Source: Zygnema cylindricum
Lineage: Eukaryota > Streptophyta > Zygnematophyceae > Zygnematales > Zygnemataceae
Reading direction: 5' to 3'
DNA length: 64,000 bases
NCBI GenBank assembly: GCA_037447655.1
Contig: JBBHKE010002124.1
Coordinates: 140,418-204,417 of the forward strand
Below the pieces are notes generated by a model. It saw only the letters and a list, made by a program, of their open reading frames with translations. It searched no databases and was not told the origin of the DNA. Of the stretch, positions 1-10,360 are shown piece by piece. The position numbers and the translations under genes were made by a program. The number at the start of each line of letters is the position of its first letter. Position 1 is the stretch's first letter.

Positions 1-254
1 TGTTGAGCCCATGGTTGTGATGCTTCATGCAAGAAGAATAATATATATATTTGGCTGCAAATAACACTCCGCGTGGAGAATTCAATACGTCGAAATACAA
101 TGATCACCGTGACAACATTTGTGTGGACATATAGATTGTGAAAACAATAAAATGTCAGAAAAGTGTGAACATACAGATGATGAAAACAATAAAATGACAA
201 AAAAGTTACCAGCCTTGTCCCAATGTTGGGATTGTCGTGTTCACTCCTGAATCA
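1..254 (-). repeat. LTR fragment of the methyltransferase-bearing retrotransposon (copy 1)
   Basis: This stretch matches 1537-1749 closely, including the blocks around GCTTCATGCAAGAAGAATAA and CCCAATGTTGGGAT. It ends, like that copy, at the outer motif TGATTCAGGAG read on the minus strand. It is therefore the 5' part of an LTR in minus orientation, cut by the window edge. No polypurine tract precedes it here, unlike the copy at 1749. Confidence 0.6.
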
Positions 255-896
255 TTTCTAACCGCGAGCTTTAATATCTCCAAGCTCGGCGGGCTATGCT
301 AACAACTTTAAACAAAAGGAAGTCAGCCATAGCCCTAATCCTGGGAATTTACAAATCAAATCAAAATGGAAATAATTTAGACTGCCATTACATTTATGAC
401 AGTGATCTCTACAGACTTAACAATATTACCTTCTACCTTACTCTATCAGAAGCCATTCACCATGATACATAAACATATTACAAAGAATTTCCAACAAAAC
501 AAGTAACAACCAAGCGTCCTTGGATGCCAACTCAATAAGGGTTTTGACCCACCCAGAGGAGCAAACTGAGGCCACGGAAAACTCCCGCGATTAGACTCCA
601 AAGGTCCAAAAACCCACGGATCCCTCCAAATTAGCGACCCGTCCAACTCCCTCTTTCAGAACCCCAAGGACTATTGCAATCAGGAAGCCCCAAGTATCCT
701 TGTTGCCAAACAAGACACTAATTGACTAAATGCAAGGCAATTCCTACATGATCCAAAGATGGCAAAAGGGAGGCTGGCAAAATAGATCTTTTCTGATGAA
801 TTCAGGTTTCAGAAGGCGACACAACTGAGAGACACTTATGAGCCTTCATTTTCCAAGGCAATATTGTGTTCCAACAACTTAAAATACTGAGAACTA
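255..896 (-). pseudogene. Decayed retrotransposon leader/gag remnant between two LTR copies
   Basis: The part next to 897 resembles the gag start at 7100-7200; both contain GATGAATTCAGGTTTC. On the minus strand it holds only short broken reading frames (for example 446-646). I read it as the internal remainder of a second, heavily deleted copy lying between the LTRs at 1-254 and 897-1749. No intact domain is visible. Confidence 0.4.
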
Positions 897-1749
897 ATAC
901 TTAGCATAAAAAACTGACACTACGGGACTCATTCTATTTTTAATTTCCAAAAACGTGAAAACTTTTGACTTATAAAGATTCGGTTGGACAGCCTGTACTA
1001 ATTTCCAATCGTCAACAGCAATCATTACTTCAAAAAGTCAATAATTAACCTATTCTTATGTCATTACTTCAAAAAGTCAATAATTAACCTATCTTATGCA
1101 GTTTATAGAAACTGCCATATCTCTAATAATATCCATTTGATCACCCCAAAAAAATATTAATTACAAAGGTATTATGAATTTCTATCTATCAATATACAAT
1201 ACAGCTTGTGTAACCTAGCCGTTGAAAAGATATTGAACGTCAAAGTTTCTAGAATCTGCACCAAGACACTACTTTGACCTCACATATCTTGTAACCTAGT
1301 AATCCAAATTAGGTGAAATAAAGTTCTATTAGCTCTCCTACATAGAATTTAATAGGGCGTTCAATTAAAGATAAAAATAATAATCTGTGTGATCATAATC
1401 GTCTCCCAAAAATGACTTTTGGTGCCCTACCGGCTTAATATTGACAAACTCCAAAATTGGTCCGAAACCACATCCAATGAAGTAGTAATAGGGTCTAAAA
1501 TCGTCCATAGGCAATAAATATAATAATGCATGACAGCTGTCGAGCCCATGGCAATGATGCTTCATGCAAGAAGAATAATATATAAGTTTGGATCTAAATA
1601 ACACTTCGCGTGGAAAATTCAATATGTCGAAATACAATGATCATCCTGACAACATTAATGTGGACATATAGATGATGAAAACATTAAAATGACAGAAAAG
1701 TTACCAACCCTGTCCCAATGTTGGGATCGTCGTGTTCACTCCTGAATCA
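897..1749 (-). repeat. LTR, about 853 bp (3' LTR of the methyltransferase-bearing element)
   Basis: The interior half matches 7193-7655 and the outer part matches 1-254, which gives the repeat its limits. On the minus strand it starts with TGATTCAGGAG directly after a run of G (plus-strand C run at 1750-1758). That is the expected polypurine tract followed by the TG of a 3' LTR. The low-coordinate end near 897 is set by where homology with 7193 stops; its terminal dinucleotide is not a clean CA, so the boundary may be off by a few bases. Confidence 0.6.
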
Positions 1750-1761
1750 CCCCCCCCCTTC

Positions 1762-2750
1762 TTAGGTCCTTGTCCTAAGAATCACGCAAATCCGAAGTTT
1801 TAACGGCCATTTCACTTTCCCCACAAAACCAAGGTCAGCCAAGTTGGTCACAACCTGCCAAATCCTTAGGTAAGCATGAAGAATGCCAAGCTCGAGTGCA
1901 TGCCTCACATAATAAAATGTGTGTAGTTTCGTAACCAAGGGCACACAAGGGAGAATTAGAACAAATGGGAGGAGAAGTTGGTGAGATGTAGATGTGACAA
2001 AAGTCGCTGTATGGCCTTTGTCTAAAATCTGATCGACGGTGAGGTTTGGCGGACGCTTTTGTAATCCCACGGTGGCCTTTAATAGTGAAAGAGGAGCTAG
2101 GTTGGTCGAATAAGAGCGAAGACGAAAAGCACGAGACCCCATCTGTGTTGCATCAAACACTAAAGGCTCTCCCAAATGGTAAATCGTCTCTTGCCATGCA
2201 GTAACTACCTTACTACGTTGATCCGCACCAGGGAAGACATTTTCCAACAAGTATCCCAACGGTTTATGCTGATGTAGTTGTAAAAGGTTGAGGATAAGAA
2301 CTATCTAATAGAATAAACGACTCAGAGTGTCACTATTTCCCCTTCCTTTCCCTGCCTGAGAATACCCTTGACAAGGTCAACCAACAATCACTAAATCTAC
2401 CCCCCCCAAATCTTGGATATCTTGTGAAGTAATCAAGTCAACATTTTATGGGAGTCGATGATGAGATTGTGAAATAGCAGAAACTGGTAATTGGAGAGGG
2501 TACAATCGGTGAAGCTCTAATAGTGAAAATTCGCTCTTTTCCCGAGCTGAAGATGAAATTTCCACGGCCCAATAACTTCTAATCTGGTGGTCGTTCATCA
2601 GTATAGCTTCTAAATCTGTACCGATGCCAGAAAATAATGAGACTACCGTTAACCCTGCCGGTTCCATTGTCATATCAACCACCTCTCGAGGAAGTGGCGT
2701 CAAAATCTGGCCCTTAACCAAATGTCGAAATTTGGTCCCTCATTTAGATT
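1762..2750 (-). pseudogene. Cytosine-5 DNA methyltransferase domain carried by an LTR retrotransposon (inactivated)
   Basis: One minus-strand frame runs through this segment with three in-frame stops (2446-2448, 2377-2379, 2305-2307). It shows the ordered motifs of C5 cytosine methyltransferases. Motif I is TVVSLFSGIG (core at 2620-2637). A VEIS motif follows. Motif IV is PCQGYSQAGKGRG with the catalytic Cys codon intact (PCQ at 2368-2376). Motif VI is YLLENV (ENV at 2236-2244), and a motif VIII-like GSRAFRLRSYSTN lies at about 2100-2139. The invariant position before PCQ reads TGA. The style (FSGIG, VEIS, RxRxYxTN) is closer to DRM/DNMT3-type enzymes than to CMT/DNMT1, but only an alignment can settle this. 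It lies after the protease region and directly before the polypurine tract and LTR, so it was part of the element. Presumed role when intact: methylating element or host DNA. Now a pseudogene. Confidence 0.8.
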
Positions 2751-2828
2751 CCTTTGTCGTACTAGACAATGTCTACTCATCTATTAAAACCTTGAACACC
2801 TTTTCATGACCTCGTCTCAAAGAAACCG

Positions 2829-4052
2829 CTACCTCCAATCTCCGTTTGTGGGATTCCTCCCATTCAGCGGAGATCGAGAATTGAAATATAAGCGGTGCAA
2901 TATTGATAGATCCATCCTCCGATTCCACAAAAAATTTAGAAGGATGAATGGAGGGAACATTGCTAGTGTAGACGGGGTAGCAGCTTGCCGCAGCTCCCTG
3001 TAAATGATGACGTCCCCATAAAGTGAGAGGGACAAAAAACGCGGCGAGCGAGTGAAGTTGACAAATCCCGAATACAGATTTGTTGCTGCAAAAATCTCAA
3101 GGGCTCCCAATCTTGACCACGTATGGGTTCCCAATAAAATTTCAAACTGATTGCCCTCCACCACCAGAAAAGGGAGACAAATAGAAATCTTTTGTCCTGC
3201 ATCATCTCCAAATTCGATATCCATTCCCTTCACCATACCAAACACTGGTTGATTACCACTACTAACCGTGCTTAGGCACACCTTACTGGAAAATACTTTC
3301 GGCCTACAAGCGGGTGGCAATTTCTTTAAAGCACTAGTAGAGATAAGGTTAGGAAGAGCCCCAGTATCAACCACGGTTAGGAGGAAACCATCAAAACCAT
3401 TAATCTTAAAGTGTCCGGTAGATTTACCAATATATGCAACAGCCAAAGAAGAGTAATCCCTATCGGCAATTGGAACCTTAGCCGAGCTACCAAAACTGGC
3501 ATGGGTAGATGAAGTGGGTGCTCCAAAAGCATCTGTGGATGTCACCCTGCCGGTGATCTTAGATCCTAATGCCGAAATGAGTTCTTCATCCGAAATTTGG
3601 TGGGAGTTAGCCAAAGTGCGAACTAACTCAATAGAGTGTGGGATGAGAAGATCCACTAACATGACGGAAGGCTGAAAAGGTGGGATGGGCGGATCCGATG
3701 TCGAAGTAGGGCGAGAATCCACTTTAGTGGTGAGAGGAGTCAAAGAGTCGTCCGGTTTCTCTTCAATTGTCTCTTGTGAGGAGGAATTAGTGGTTCGATC
3801 ATTAGAAGTGGTTATCTTTGGAGGTGGTGGTGATGGAGAATCGGCCTTAACCCCTAAACCAATTTTTGCTTTCAAAAAGACTTGCCGAGGGGTAAAAGAG
3901 AGAATGTCGGATTGCCCTTTCCTCTCATGATCACTTGTCTTTGCCGGTAGCTTGTCTTTTCTTTGATCTTTTGTGGTTTTCCGCAATTGTCTCCTATTTT
4001 CTCCAATGCCCACATTAAACAAAATCGGATCACCTGCAAACAATCCACTCAT
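2829..4052 (-). CDS. Retrotransposon polyprotein segment with retroviral-type aspartic protease
   Basis: Open frame of 407 residues. The N-terminal third is Lys/Ser/Pro/Thr-rich and probably disordered (KITTSNDRTTNSSSQE). The middle holds the protease: FLLTVVDTGALPNLIS, with the catalytic DTGA triplet, and then FEILLGTHTWSRLG, matching the ILLG flap-side strand of LTR-element proteases. It would cleave the Gag-Pol precursor in the virus-like particle. It lies between gag (higher coordinates) and the methyltransferase (lower), in a different frame from the latter. The upstream part, 4053-4560, reads as a broken coiled-coil-like coding stretch (KELLEVKLKLDTLM). The frame is open but its neighbours are broken, so expression is unlikely. 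Confidence 0.6.
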   Translation of the reverse strand: MSGLFAGDPILFNVGIGENRRQLRKTTKDQRKDKLPAKTSDHERKGQSDILSFTPRQVFLKAKIGLGVKADSPSPPPPKITTSNDRTTNSSSQETIEEKPDDSLTPLTTKVDSRPTSTSDPPIPPFQPSVMLVDLLIPHSIELVRTLANSHQISDEELISALGSKITGRVTSTDAFGAPTSSTHASFGSSAKVPIADRDYSSLAVAYIGKSTGHFKINGFDGFLLTVVDTGALPNLISTSALKKLPPACRPKVFSSKVCLSTVSSGNQPVFGMVKGMDIEFGDDAGQKISICLPFLVVEGNQFEILLGTHTWSRLGALEIFAATNLYSGFVNFTRSPRFLSLSLYGDVIIYRELRQAATPSTLAMFPPFILLNFLWNRRMDLSILHRLYFNSRSPLNGRNPTNGDWR

Positions 4053-4579
4053 CCGAGAGTGGTCTCAACTCTCCCATCCTTCCGGATCCTCATCTGAATC
4101 TGAATCTTCCGTCTGTAAAGCTGCCATTTGCTGAGTTAGGTAAGCCAACCGTGCCTCTTTCTCTAATTTCTAGGCTGATTTTGAAGAAGAAACACCCTTG
4201 CCTGCGTTCTCTCTCATCAATGTATCAAGTTTGAGTTTGACTTCCAACAACTCTTTTTGTAACTTCATCTCAAATGGTGTTGGATTTCCAAATTATGCCC
4301 CCCAAATTGGATCGGGTTCATTCCTCTCTCCCTCGGGTTGAAATGTCCCACGAGGAAAATATATCTGACAAAATGTCAGAATACTCATAAATGCCTTCCC
4401 GGTAGCAATATTAGTTTTTACCTATTTGAGCAATTCTTTCGGAATCCCGTGTTTCCAAAAACATAAAGCCGCCGTATGGCTCTGATATCCAGAAGCCTCG
4501 CATGTTGTGTTAGGAGTGGAGAACTTTGCCCGCAAATCATTAGGAATGTTTCAATGGTTTAGATGAAGAAGCGTAATTC

Positions 4580-5127
4580 AGCGAATTCTCTGAAATTCCA
4601 CCTGCTGTGCATCTGATGTGTCACCTCCTTTCCCGTTGTCCTGACCTCCCCCATCTTTCCCCTTTTTCTGATCACCAACTCCACTTTCCACATTCCGAGC
4701 ATCTTGTTTGGCGTCAATCTTTGCCCTCTTTGCTGCTAACTGAACTGATAATGGTCCCGGACATTTTTGCCAACCATGTCCGACCACCTCCTTTCCCGTT
4801 GTCCTGACCTCCCCCATCTTTCCCCTTTTTCTGATCACCAACTCCACTTTCCACATTCCGAGCATCTCGTTTAGCGTCAATCTTTGCCCTCTTTGCTGCT
4901 AACTGAACTGATAATGGTCTCGGACATTTTTGCCAACCATGTCCGACCTCACCATAATTGTTGTAGGAGAATAGGATCTGTCTATCGGCTCTATGAGCTT
5001 GCGGATTCGGCTCTGCCAATCCTTTCCCTTTCATTGCTCGTGATATGCCAGCATTCAATTCAGCATTGGTGATAAAAGGAGTGTTGGATCCAGAAAATGC
5101 ATCCTCTTTACGAACCTTCCCTGTCAT
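4580..5127 (-). pseudogene. Retrotransposon gag C-terminal region with zinc-knuckle remnant and internal duplication
   Basis: Minus-strand frames read NNYGEVGHGWQKCP, a degenerate CCHC nucleocapsid knuckle in which the first Cys positions are lost, followed by basic residues. A 163-bp block is tandemly duplicated (about 4622-4784 and 4785-4947). Because 163 is not a multiple of three, the duplication shifts the frame and repeats the KCPGP...KRAKIDAK segment. This is consistent with decay of a Gag nucleocapsid segment. Confidence 0.5.
4622..4947. repeat. 163-bp tandem duplication inside gag
   Basis: Two nearly identical copies of a block beginning CACCTCCTTTCCCGTTGTCC, with period 163 bp. They differ at a few positions (for example CATCTTGTTTGGC against CATCTCGTTTAGC), so the duplication is not brand new. 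Confidence 0.85.
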
Positions 5128-5202
5128 GGTCCTCTTCGAGCTTCCCGATCTGCAAAGTGGTCATGGTATTTTTTCTGAGAAACCGTAGCAAGATCAAAAG
5201 CA

Positions 5203-5831
5203 CTAATAGGAAAGACCATTAAGAGCTTTCTGAGCTGTCCAATTTTCTAAATTTTGGGTCGTCTTGAGGTCAAGGGATTTCGACAACGCGTGTTTAAACT
5301 TAGCAATTATCAACGAATTTTTAATATCTTGCTGAGTTCGAACACAAAGGTTAGCAAGGCGGTTGTACGTAGTGAGAGGAGTTTCATCAGGCTTCCGTTT
5401 AAATTCATGAAATTCTCTCGTGGAAGCCTCATTTCGCTCCGTATACTGAGTCTCCCATATACCCCGTAAGGTGGTACAAGGTTGGGAATTCGCCTCTATC
5501 CTCGTAGCAGCAATAGGGGCATACTCTGATCTCTTCATTAGGAGTAAGCTAATGTCTCATCACGTAACTTATCTTCAAACGTGTACGTGACTGAAATAGG
5601 GTGACGGATGGTTGCCTCATGATTAGCCATCGCAGTAACATGGGCCTTGTCCAAAATCGGATCCAAAATCTTGATAGTCGGAGTAGTCAAGCCGGTCTTC
5701 CTCTCCATATAATCGGACAAAGCCCCCCTTGCGAATCGATCTACCATCATTGGAAATAACATCTGCTCTAAGTCAGCTGGAACAACACCTCCTCGGTACT
5801 TGCTAACTTCAGCGGCATAAAAACACTCCAT
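5203..5831 (-). pseudogene. Retrotransposon gag capsid core (frameshifted)
   Basis: Two adjoining frames, 5538-5831 then 5203-5538, read as one Gag capsid-like region. The second contains EFHEFKRKPDETPLTTYNRL and CVRTQQDIKNSLIIAKF, matching the pattern of the Retrotrans_gag family (aromatic, then basic-P-x-E-x-hydrophobic, then YxxRLxxL). It would assemble the particle shell. The break at 5538 and another near 5830, where the frame of 5768-6052 hands over, show it is no longer intact. Confidence 0.5.
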
Positions 5832-6052
5832 TGGAGTTTAAACAAAGAAAAAGAAATGCCCAATGCATCCCAAGTAAATAACCTCAAGTTATCCCCCATC
5901 CGGAAACCGTCCTCAAAATGAAATCGAAATCCTTTGTTTTCCGAAGCAGTGGTATCAAAGGTAGGAGTAATACGGTTCACTGAAGACAACACACGCCTGG
6001 TCGGTGAAGGAGGATGGAGTGGCTCCGAAATAGAATAAGAATCAAGAACCAA
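5768..6052 (-). pseudogene. Retrotransposon gag internal fragment
   Basis: Frame with a Ser/Pro/Thr-rich start (SISEPLHPPSPTRRVLSS) running into NLRLFTWDALGISFSLFKLQW, then a frame change near 5830 into the capsid fragment. Unbroken low-complexity Ser/Gly/Pro coding (6060-6300) connects it to the gag start. No catalytic motif is present; it is assigned by position only. Confidence 0.35.
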
Positions 6053-6321
6053 TGACGAGGATCCTGGAGAAGAAGGTGAAGAAGAGGTGGGTGGTGATGA
6101 AGGAGTGGGATGAGATGAAATTCATTTATCTATGATGTTACCTCCATCACCCAGCCGATGTAAATGTTTCTCTTCATCAATAAGTGGAGGATGGGAATGA
6201 AAAGAGTTAAAAGTAGGGGTGAAGGGTAAACCTCCAGTAGGAGGAATAGGGGAAATCGGTGAAGATGGTGTCGAAGACGAAGGGGAGGAGCTAAAGGGGG
6301 AAAGAGGAGAAGGAGAAGGGT

Positions 6322-7206
6322 TTATTCTAATCTGGAGATGATAAGGGGTAAAGCTATTGGTACGGGTGAGATTTGGTGCAACCTAATTTCCAAATTTTCT
6401 CGTATTTTTTGAAAATTCTCCTTTAAAATCACCCTTGGATCTAGTCGAAGTCTAACTCTCCGATTGTCTTTTCCATTTGGTGATGAAATGGGTGTTGCGT
6501 TTGTCTCCATCTTTTCTTGTACCAATGCATCAGATCCAAAAAGAGTATCATCAGTCTCTATAACCCCTGGTGGTCTCTTCTTAGGAAATCGCCCCACCCC
6601 CAATGGATCAGCTGTTGACCTTAACAATTCCCCTACTTCCCTTCTAATTTTCCTGACCTCTCGAATTTCAACCTTTTCCTTCCCACTCTTTCCTAACTCT
6701 GTTGGAACATCCATCTCTACCCCAATGTTCAATTTAGCCTGCATGGCAAACATTATCCCGATTAGGTCAAATCGTTGGTGTCCCACTGAACGCATAATGG
6801 GAGGGAATAGTGGGTCAATAGAAGGAGGAGTTAGAAGAAGATGCTTGAATCGAGAAAGAATAAGTGTTGGAATCTTATCTTTGTCAGGGATCTCTTCCAA
6901 AGGTGCTTCTCCTAGATCAGGAGCTTTAACAGACTGGTATCGAAAAAGAATGAAGTCTAGTTCTGGATTGTTGGTCGGAGTGAGTACCAATGTTGGAATT
7001 GGAACTAAGTCATCTCTCGGCTTGTTCCACCTACACCTAACTCCTCCTCCACTATAGCTCAATACCTGCTGATTTGCTAGAGAAAAGACTCCAATCTCGT
7101 TGTCAAAATAGCTCTTTTTGATGAATTCAGGTTTCGGAGCGACAAACTGGGTTCTGGCCTTCAGGCCAAGGTTTGGTTCTTTACAGAGCGGTATACTTAG
7201 CATCAA
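6322..7206 (-). CDS. Retrotransposon gag N-terminal region
   Basis: Open frame of 294 residues starting next to the 5' LTR remnant. The first ATG codons (about 7200-7206) overlap the inner end of the LTR homology, so gag probably began inside or at the edge of the LTR. The sequence is charged and Pro-rich (LVPIPTLVLTPTNNPELDF, then KEKVEIREVRKIRREVGELL) with no recognisable enzyme motif. It is assigned to gag because the capsid, nucleocapsid remnant and protease follow in order on the same strand. It could equally be a separate leader ORF. Confidence 0.45.
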   Translation of the reverse strand: MMLSIPLCKEPNLGLKARTQFVAPKPEFIKKSYFDNEIGVFSLANQQVLSYSGGGVRCRWNKPRDDLVPIPTLVLTPTNNPELDFILFRYQSVKAPDLGEAPLEEIPDKDKIPTLILSRFKHLLLTPPSIDPLFPPIMRSVGHQRFDLIGIMFAMQAKLNIGVEMDVPTELGKSGKEKVEIREVRKIRREVGELLRSTADPLGVGRFPKKRPPGVIETDDTLFGSDALVQEKMETNATPISSPNGKDNRRVRLRLDPRVILKENFQKIRENLEIRLHQISPVPIALPLIISRLE

Positions 7207-7655
7207 AAATTGACACTACGGGACTCATTCTATGATTAATTCCCGAAAACGTTAGAACTTGTGACTTATGAAAAGTCAGTTTGACAGCCTGTACTAATTT
7301 CTAACCGGAAAAAGCAATCATTTCTTCAAAAAAGCTATAATTTCTTCAAAAAGTCAGTTATTAACCTATATTATGCAGTTTAGAGAAACTGCCATATCTC
7401 TAGTAATATCTATTTGATCAATCGAAACCAATATTCACTACAAAGGTATTTAAGATTTCTATCCATCAATATAAATTACAGCATGTGTAACTTAGCCGTT
7501 GAAAAGATATCGAGCGTCAAAGTTTTTAAAATCTGTACCTAGACACTACTTTGACCTCAGATATCTTGTAACCTAATTATCCAAATTAAGTGAAATAAAG
7601 TTATATTAGCTATGCTACATATACTTTAATAGAGCGTTTAATTAAAGAATAAAAT
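7193..7655 (-). repeat. Partial 5' LTR of the methyltransferase-bearing element
   Basis: Matches about 897-1370 over its whole length, with small indels (shared blocks ACACTACTTTGACCTCA and AGCCGTTGAAAAGATAT). Homology ends abruptly near 7655, so roughly the outer 390 bp of this LTR are missing and replaced by unrelated sequence. The element spans about 897-7655. Confidence 0.6.
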
Positions 7656-8199
7656 AATTGTTGTTTTGAAAAATCAGTTTCGTGCGTAACTGCTAATTGG
7701 ATTTAATATGGAGGTTTGAATAGATTCACGGATTAGGGGAGCGAACGGATTGATAGTAAAAGTTACGTAAAAGACTCATTGAGTGGTGTGAACAAGCAAT
7801 GACAAATGGACGACGGATCGCAAAGCGATCCGATGTAAAATAAACGGAATGTCGAAATAGGCGCCGCCGGTACAGAGCACCTGGGACGCAGTTAAGTCAA
7901 CGCAGTTGCGGCTATTTTTATGATCCGAACGGAAAGCGCAGCCAGCGCAACTACGGATAATATGAATAGGATAGATTTCAAGTAATGATGATTAAACGAC
8001 ATTGGTAGCTTAGTGGTTGCTTAGTGGTAGCTTATTTTCTGACATACGAAGAGTACGATGTAAATATTCTGTACAACAGAGGTTTGTCCTTTTGACTAGT
8101 TAGGTTATTAGAGTAGATACAGTACGGCTGGTATGCCTCCGTACTCTGAGTATAACTTGCAGGACTTAGATTATTTTATGTATCGCAGTCAAGTTAATC
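7656..8199. other. Unassigned spacer between two retrotransposons
   Basis: No coding frame with recognisable content. It contains a GC-richer patch (7800-7960) and a short duplicated motif GTAGCTTAGTGGTTGCTTAGTGGTAGCTTA (8005-8034) that resembles a tRNA A-box but lacks a clear B-box partner. Confidence 0.5.
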
Positions 8200-8895
8200 A
8201 AAGTAATGGCAAACTGTTTACTGCATCTTTGACCTGTTGGTGTGAAACTCATCTAGTTTCTTATTCTAATGTTTGGGGGGCTGCTTCAGTCCATATAAGG
8301 ACTTTATAAGTGTGTAGACTTTGCTTTCCTCTCATTCCTCTACAAAACCTTCTAGTTGCCACATGAAGATTTCCTCCTCCAGTTCACCGTTGAGGAAGGC
8401 GGTCTTAATATCCATCTGATGGATCTCCATGTTTTTCGCTGCTGCTAAACTAAGGAGGATTCTTACAGATGGGAATCAAACTACTGGAGAAAAGGTCTCC
8501 TTGTAATCTATCTCTTTTTTTTGGGTGAACCCCTTTGCCACCAACCAAGCCTTGTATCTCTTAATGGTATTATCTCGGTTTAGTTTCAGTTTTAATACCC
8601 ATTTACAGCCAACAGGTTTTCTATCTGGTGGACAGTCCATCAGCTCCCAAGTATTTGCCTCCATGATTGAGGCCATCTCATCATTTATGGCTTTGACCCA
8701 TCTCTCTTTCTCCGGACTGTCCATTGCCTCCGAGTATGACTGAGACTCATCTGGGTGAGAAAGCTTTATTACCTTGTGAACAGCCTGTTTTTCTTGAAGC
8801 CTTTTGCTGCTCCTTCGTCCTCCCTCAAATTCCAAAGCTAGAATGGAGGGAAGTCTTGGATTCCTCCGCACTGTCTCATCAGCTCCCCTATCCAT
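8200..8895 (-). pseudogene. copia-1 reverse transcriptase, N-terminal half (truncated)
   Basis: Frame 8476-8895 contains EANTWELMDCPPDRKPVGCK and YKAWLVAKGFTQKKEIDYKE, the standard N-terminal block of copia RT (N-T-W-x-L, KW, KARLVAKGF with R changed to W, Y..TF.PV). It continues in shifted frames as MEIHQMDIKTAFLNGELEEE (from 8430 down) and SLYGLKQPP (8275-8311). The polymerase FVDD/YVDD motif that should follow is missing. This would be the polymerase copying the element RNA; it is non-functional here. Confidence 0.8.
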
Positions 8896-9970
8896 GGAAA
8901 CCGATTCTGACTCCTCTTCCTCTCTCGCCTCAAAATGTGTAGGAATATGAGGGATTTCCGTATATCTCCCCCATCATTTATCTCTCTTGGATGTGCAATC
9001 ATGTTTTCACTAGTGTCCCTTCTGGGAAGATCGAAGTTCTCCTCACTCTTGGACTCAAAATTGATTCTGATTTTCTTAGTGTATTTGAAGGGATCAAAAG
9101 ACTTTCCTTCATCCATGACAGCTAGATGCTTTACCAGAATGATATCTTGTTTAGTTAATTCATAGACTCTATATCCCTTGACATCCTCGTCATATCCCAC
9201 AAAAAATCCCGGTTTCCCTTTAGCATCTAGTTTCCAGTTATTCTTATCTGTGTCAAGACTGTAAACTTGACTACCGAATACTTTCAAGTGAGAGATGTTC
9301 AGTTTCCTTCCAATCCATCTCTCATAAAGGGTCATCCGTTTAACAAATGTAGTGAGGACTCTATTCTTAATGTAGTTAGCACACTACATGGCTTCTGCCC
9401 AAAATCTTCTTCCTATTTTCTTATCTGCCAACATACTACATACGCTATCTCCCAAAGTTTGGTTTAACCTCTCAGCTACCCCATTGTGTTCTGGATTATT
9501 TGGTTCACTTTTGTGACGCTTAACTCCCTCATCTCTCAAATAGTCCTCAAACTGCTTGGAGGTGTACTCTCCCCTATTATCACTCCTTATTCTCTTAATG
9601 GGGGTTCCATGCAACTTCTCACTCCAAGCTTTATAAAGTACTTTGGTGTTTCAGACTTTGTTTTTAAGAAGTAGACTCTGGAATATGTGGACCAATCATC
9701 AGTAATTGTCAGCATAAACCTCTTAGCCCAAACCGAAGGTACTTTGGCTGGTCCCCAGATGTCTCTGTAGACCAGATCTAGTACTTTTTCACCTCTATAT
9801 GTGGCAGTTTTGGGAAAGGGAAGTCTATGAGCCTTACCTTGGGCACAGCCACTACAATCATCCATCATTTCATTATCCCCAAACAAAATGCCTTCTACTA
9901 CACCCAGCTTCTTCATTTCCCTTAGCCTATCAAAATGCACATGTCCCAAACGCTTATGCCAGATCATCAA
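8838..9970 (-). pseudogene. copia-1 GAG-pre-integrase and integrase
   Basis: Three overlapping frames carry the integrase. 9587-9970 has IWHKRLGH...CSGCAQGKAHRLPF (the HHCC-like pre-integrase zinc site) and then DLVYRDIWGP with the first catalytic Asp. 9384-9614 has IKRIRSDNRGEYTSKQFEDY (second catalytic Asp) and HNGVAERLNQTL with the catalytic Glu region. 8838-9335 has YERWIGRKLNISHLKVFG and KGYRVYELTKQ, the usual copia integrase C-terminal region. The DD35E residues look present, but the frame is broken at least twice. Confidence 0.8.
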
Positions 9971-10360
9971 GCTCGAACATTACCATAGTAAGCACTTTTC
10001 TTTTCATTACTCAGGTTAAGCCTAAAGATTCCTTGGCTACCCTTATCTGCAATGAAGTAGACTTCATCTCCATACTTAGCTGTAAAGACTCCCTTTCTAG
10101 TGAAGGTATCAAAATCCTTGTCATCTAATACAGAGGTAGACACAAGATTCTTACTCAGTTGAGGAATGTAGAGCACATCTGAAAAGGTGAGAATAGAAGT
10201 CTTACCCTCCAGTAAGACTTTCAGATCTACCGAGCCCACTAGATCTGTGGTCACGTATCTCCTATCCCCATACTCTATTTCCACAGTAGGGATCTTTCTT
10301 AGCTTAGTGAAGAGTGCATGTCACGACACATATGCATGGATGCACCTAAGTCGATGATCT
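9967..10360 (-). pseudogene. copia-1 aspartic protease
   Basis: IIDLGASMHMC (DLGAS at 10,338-10,352) is the active-site motif of copia proteases, with Leu in place of the usual Ser/Thr. It is followed by ILTFSDVLYIPQLSKNLVST, the hallmark strand that follows the protease in copia polyproteins. A stop/frameshift near 10,300-10,360 separates the active site from the rest. Confidence 0.7.

Larger units (their letters stand above)
897..7655 (-). mobile_element. Decayed LTR retrotransposon: gag - protease - DNA methyltransferase
   Basis: Two LTR copies (897-1749; 7193-7655, truncated) flank gag-like, protease and cytosine methyltransferase segments in minus-strand order. No reverse transcriptase, RNase H or integrase motifs are seen between them, so this copy is non-autonomous, either by deletion or by design. 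Gag and protease style suggests the Ty3/gypsy side of LTR elements, but without RT this is inference. Many frameshifts and stops show it is old. Confidence 0.65.

Noticed and set aside
8000-8040. tRNA-like D-arm motif TAGCTTAGTGG, twice
   Set aside because: No matching B box or cloverleaf at the right distance; may be a SINE remnant but not supportable.
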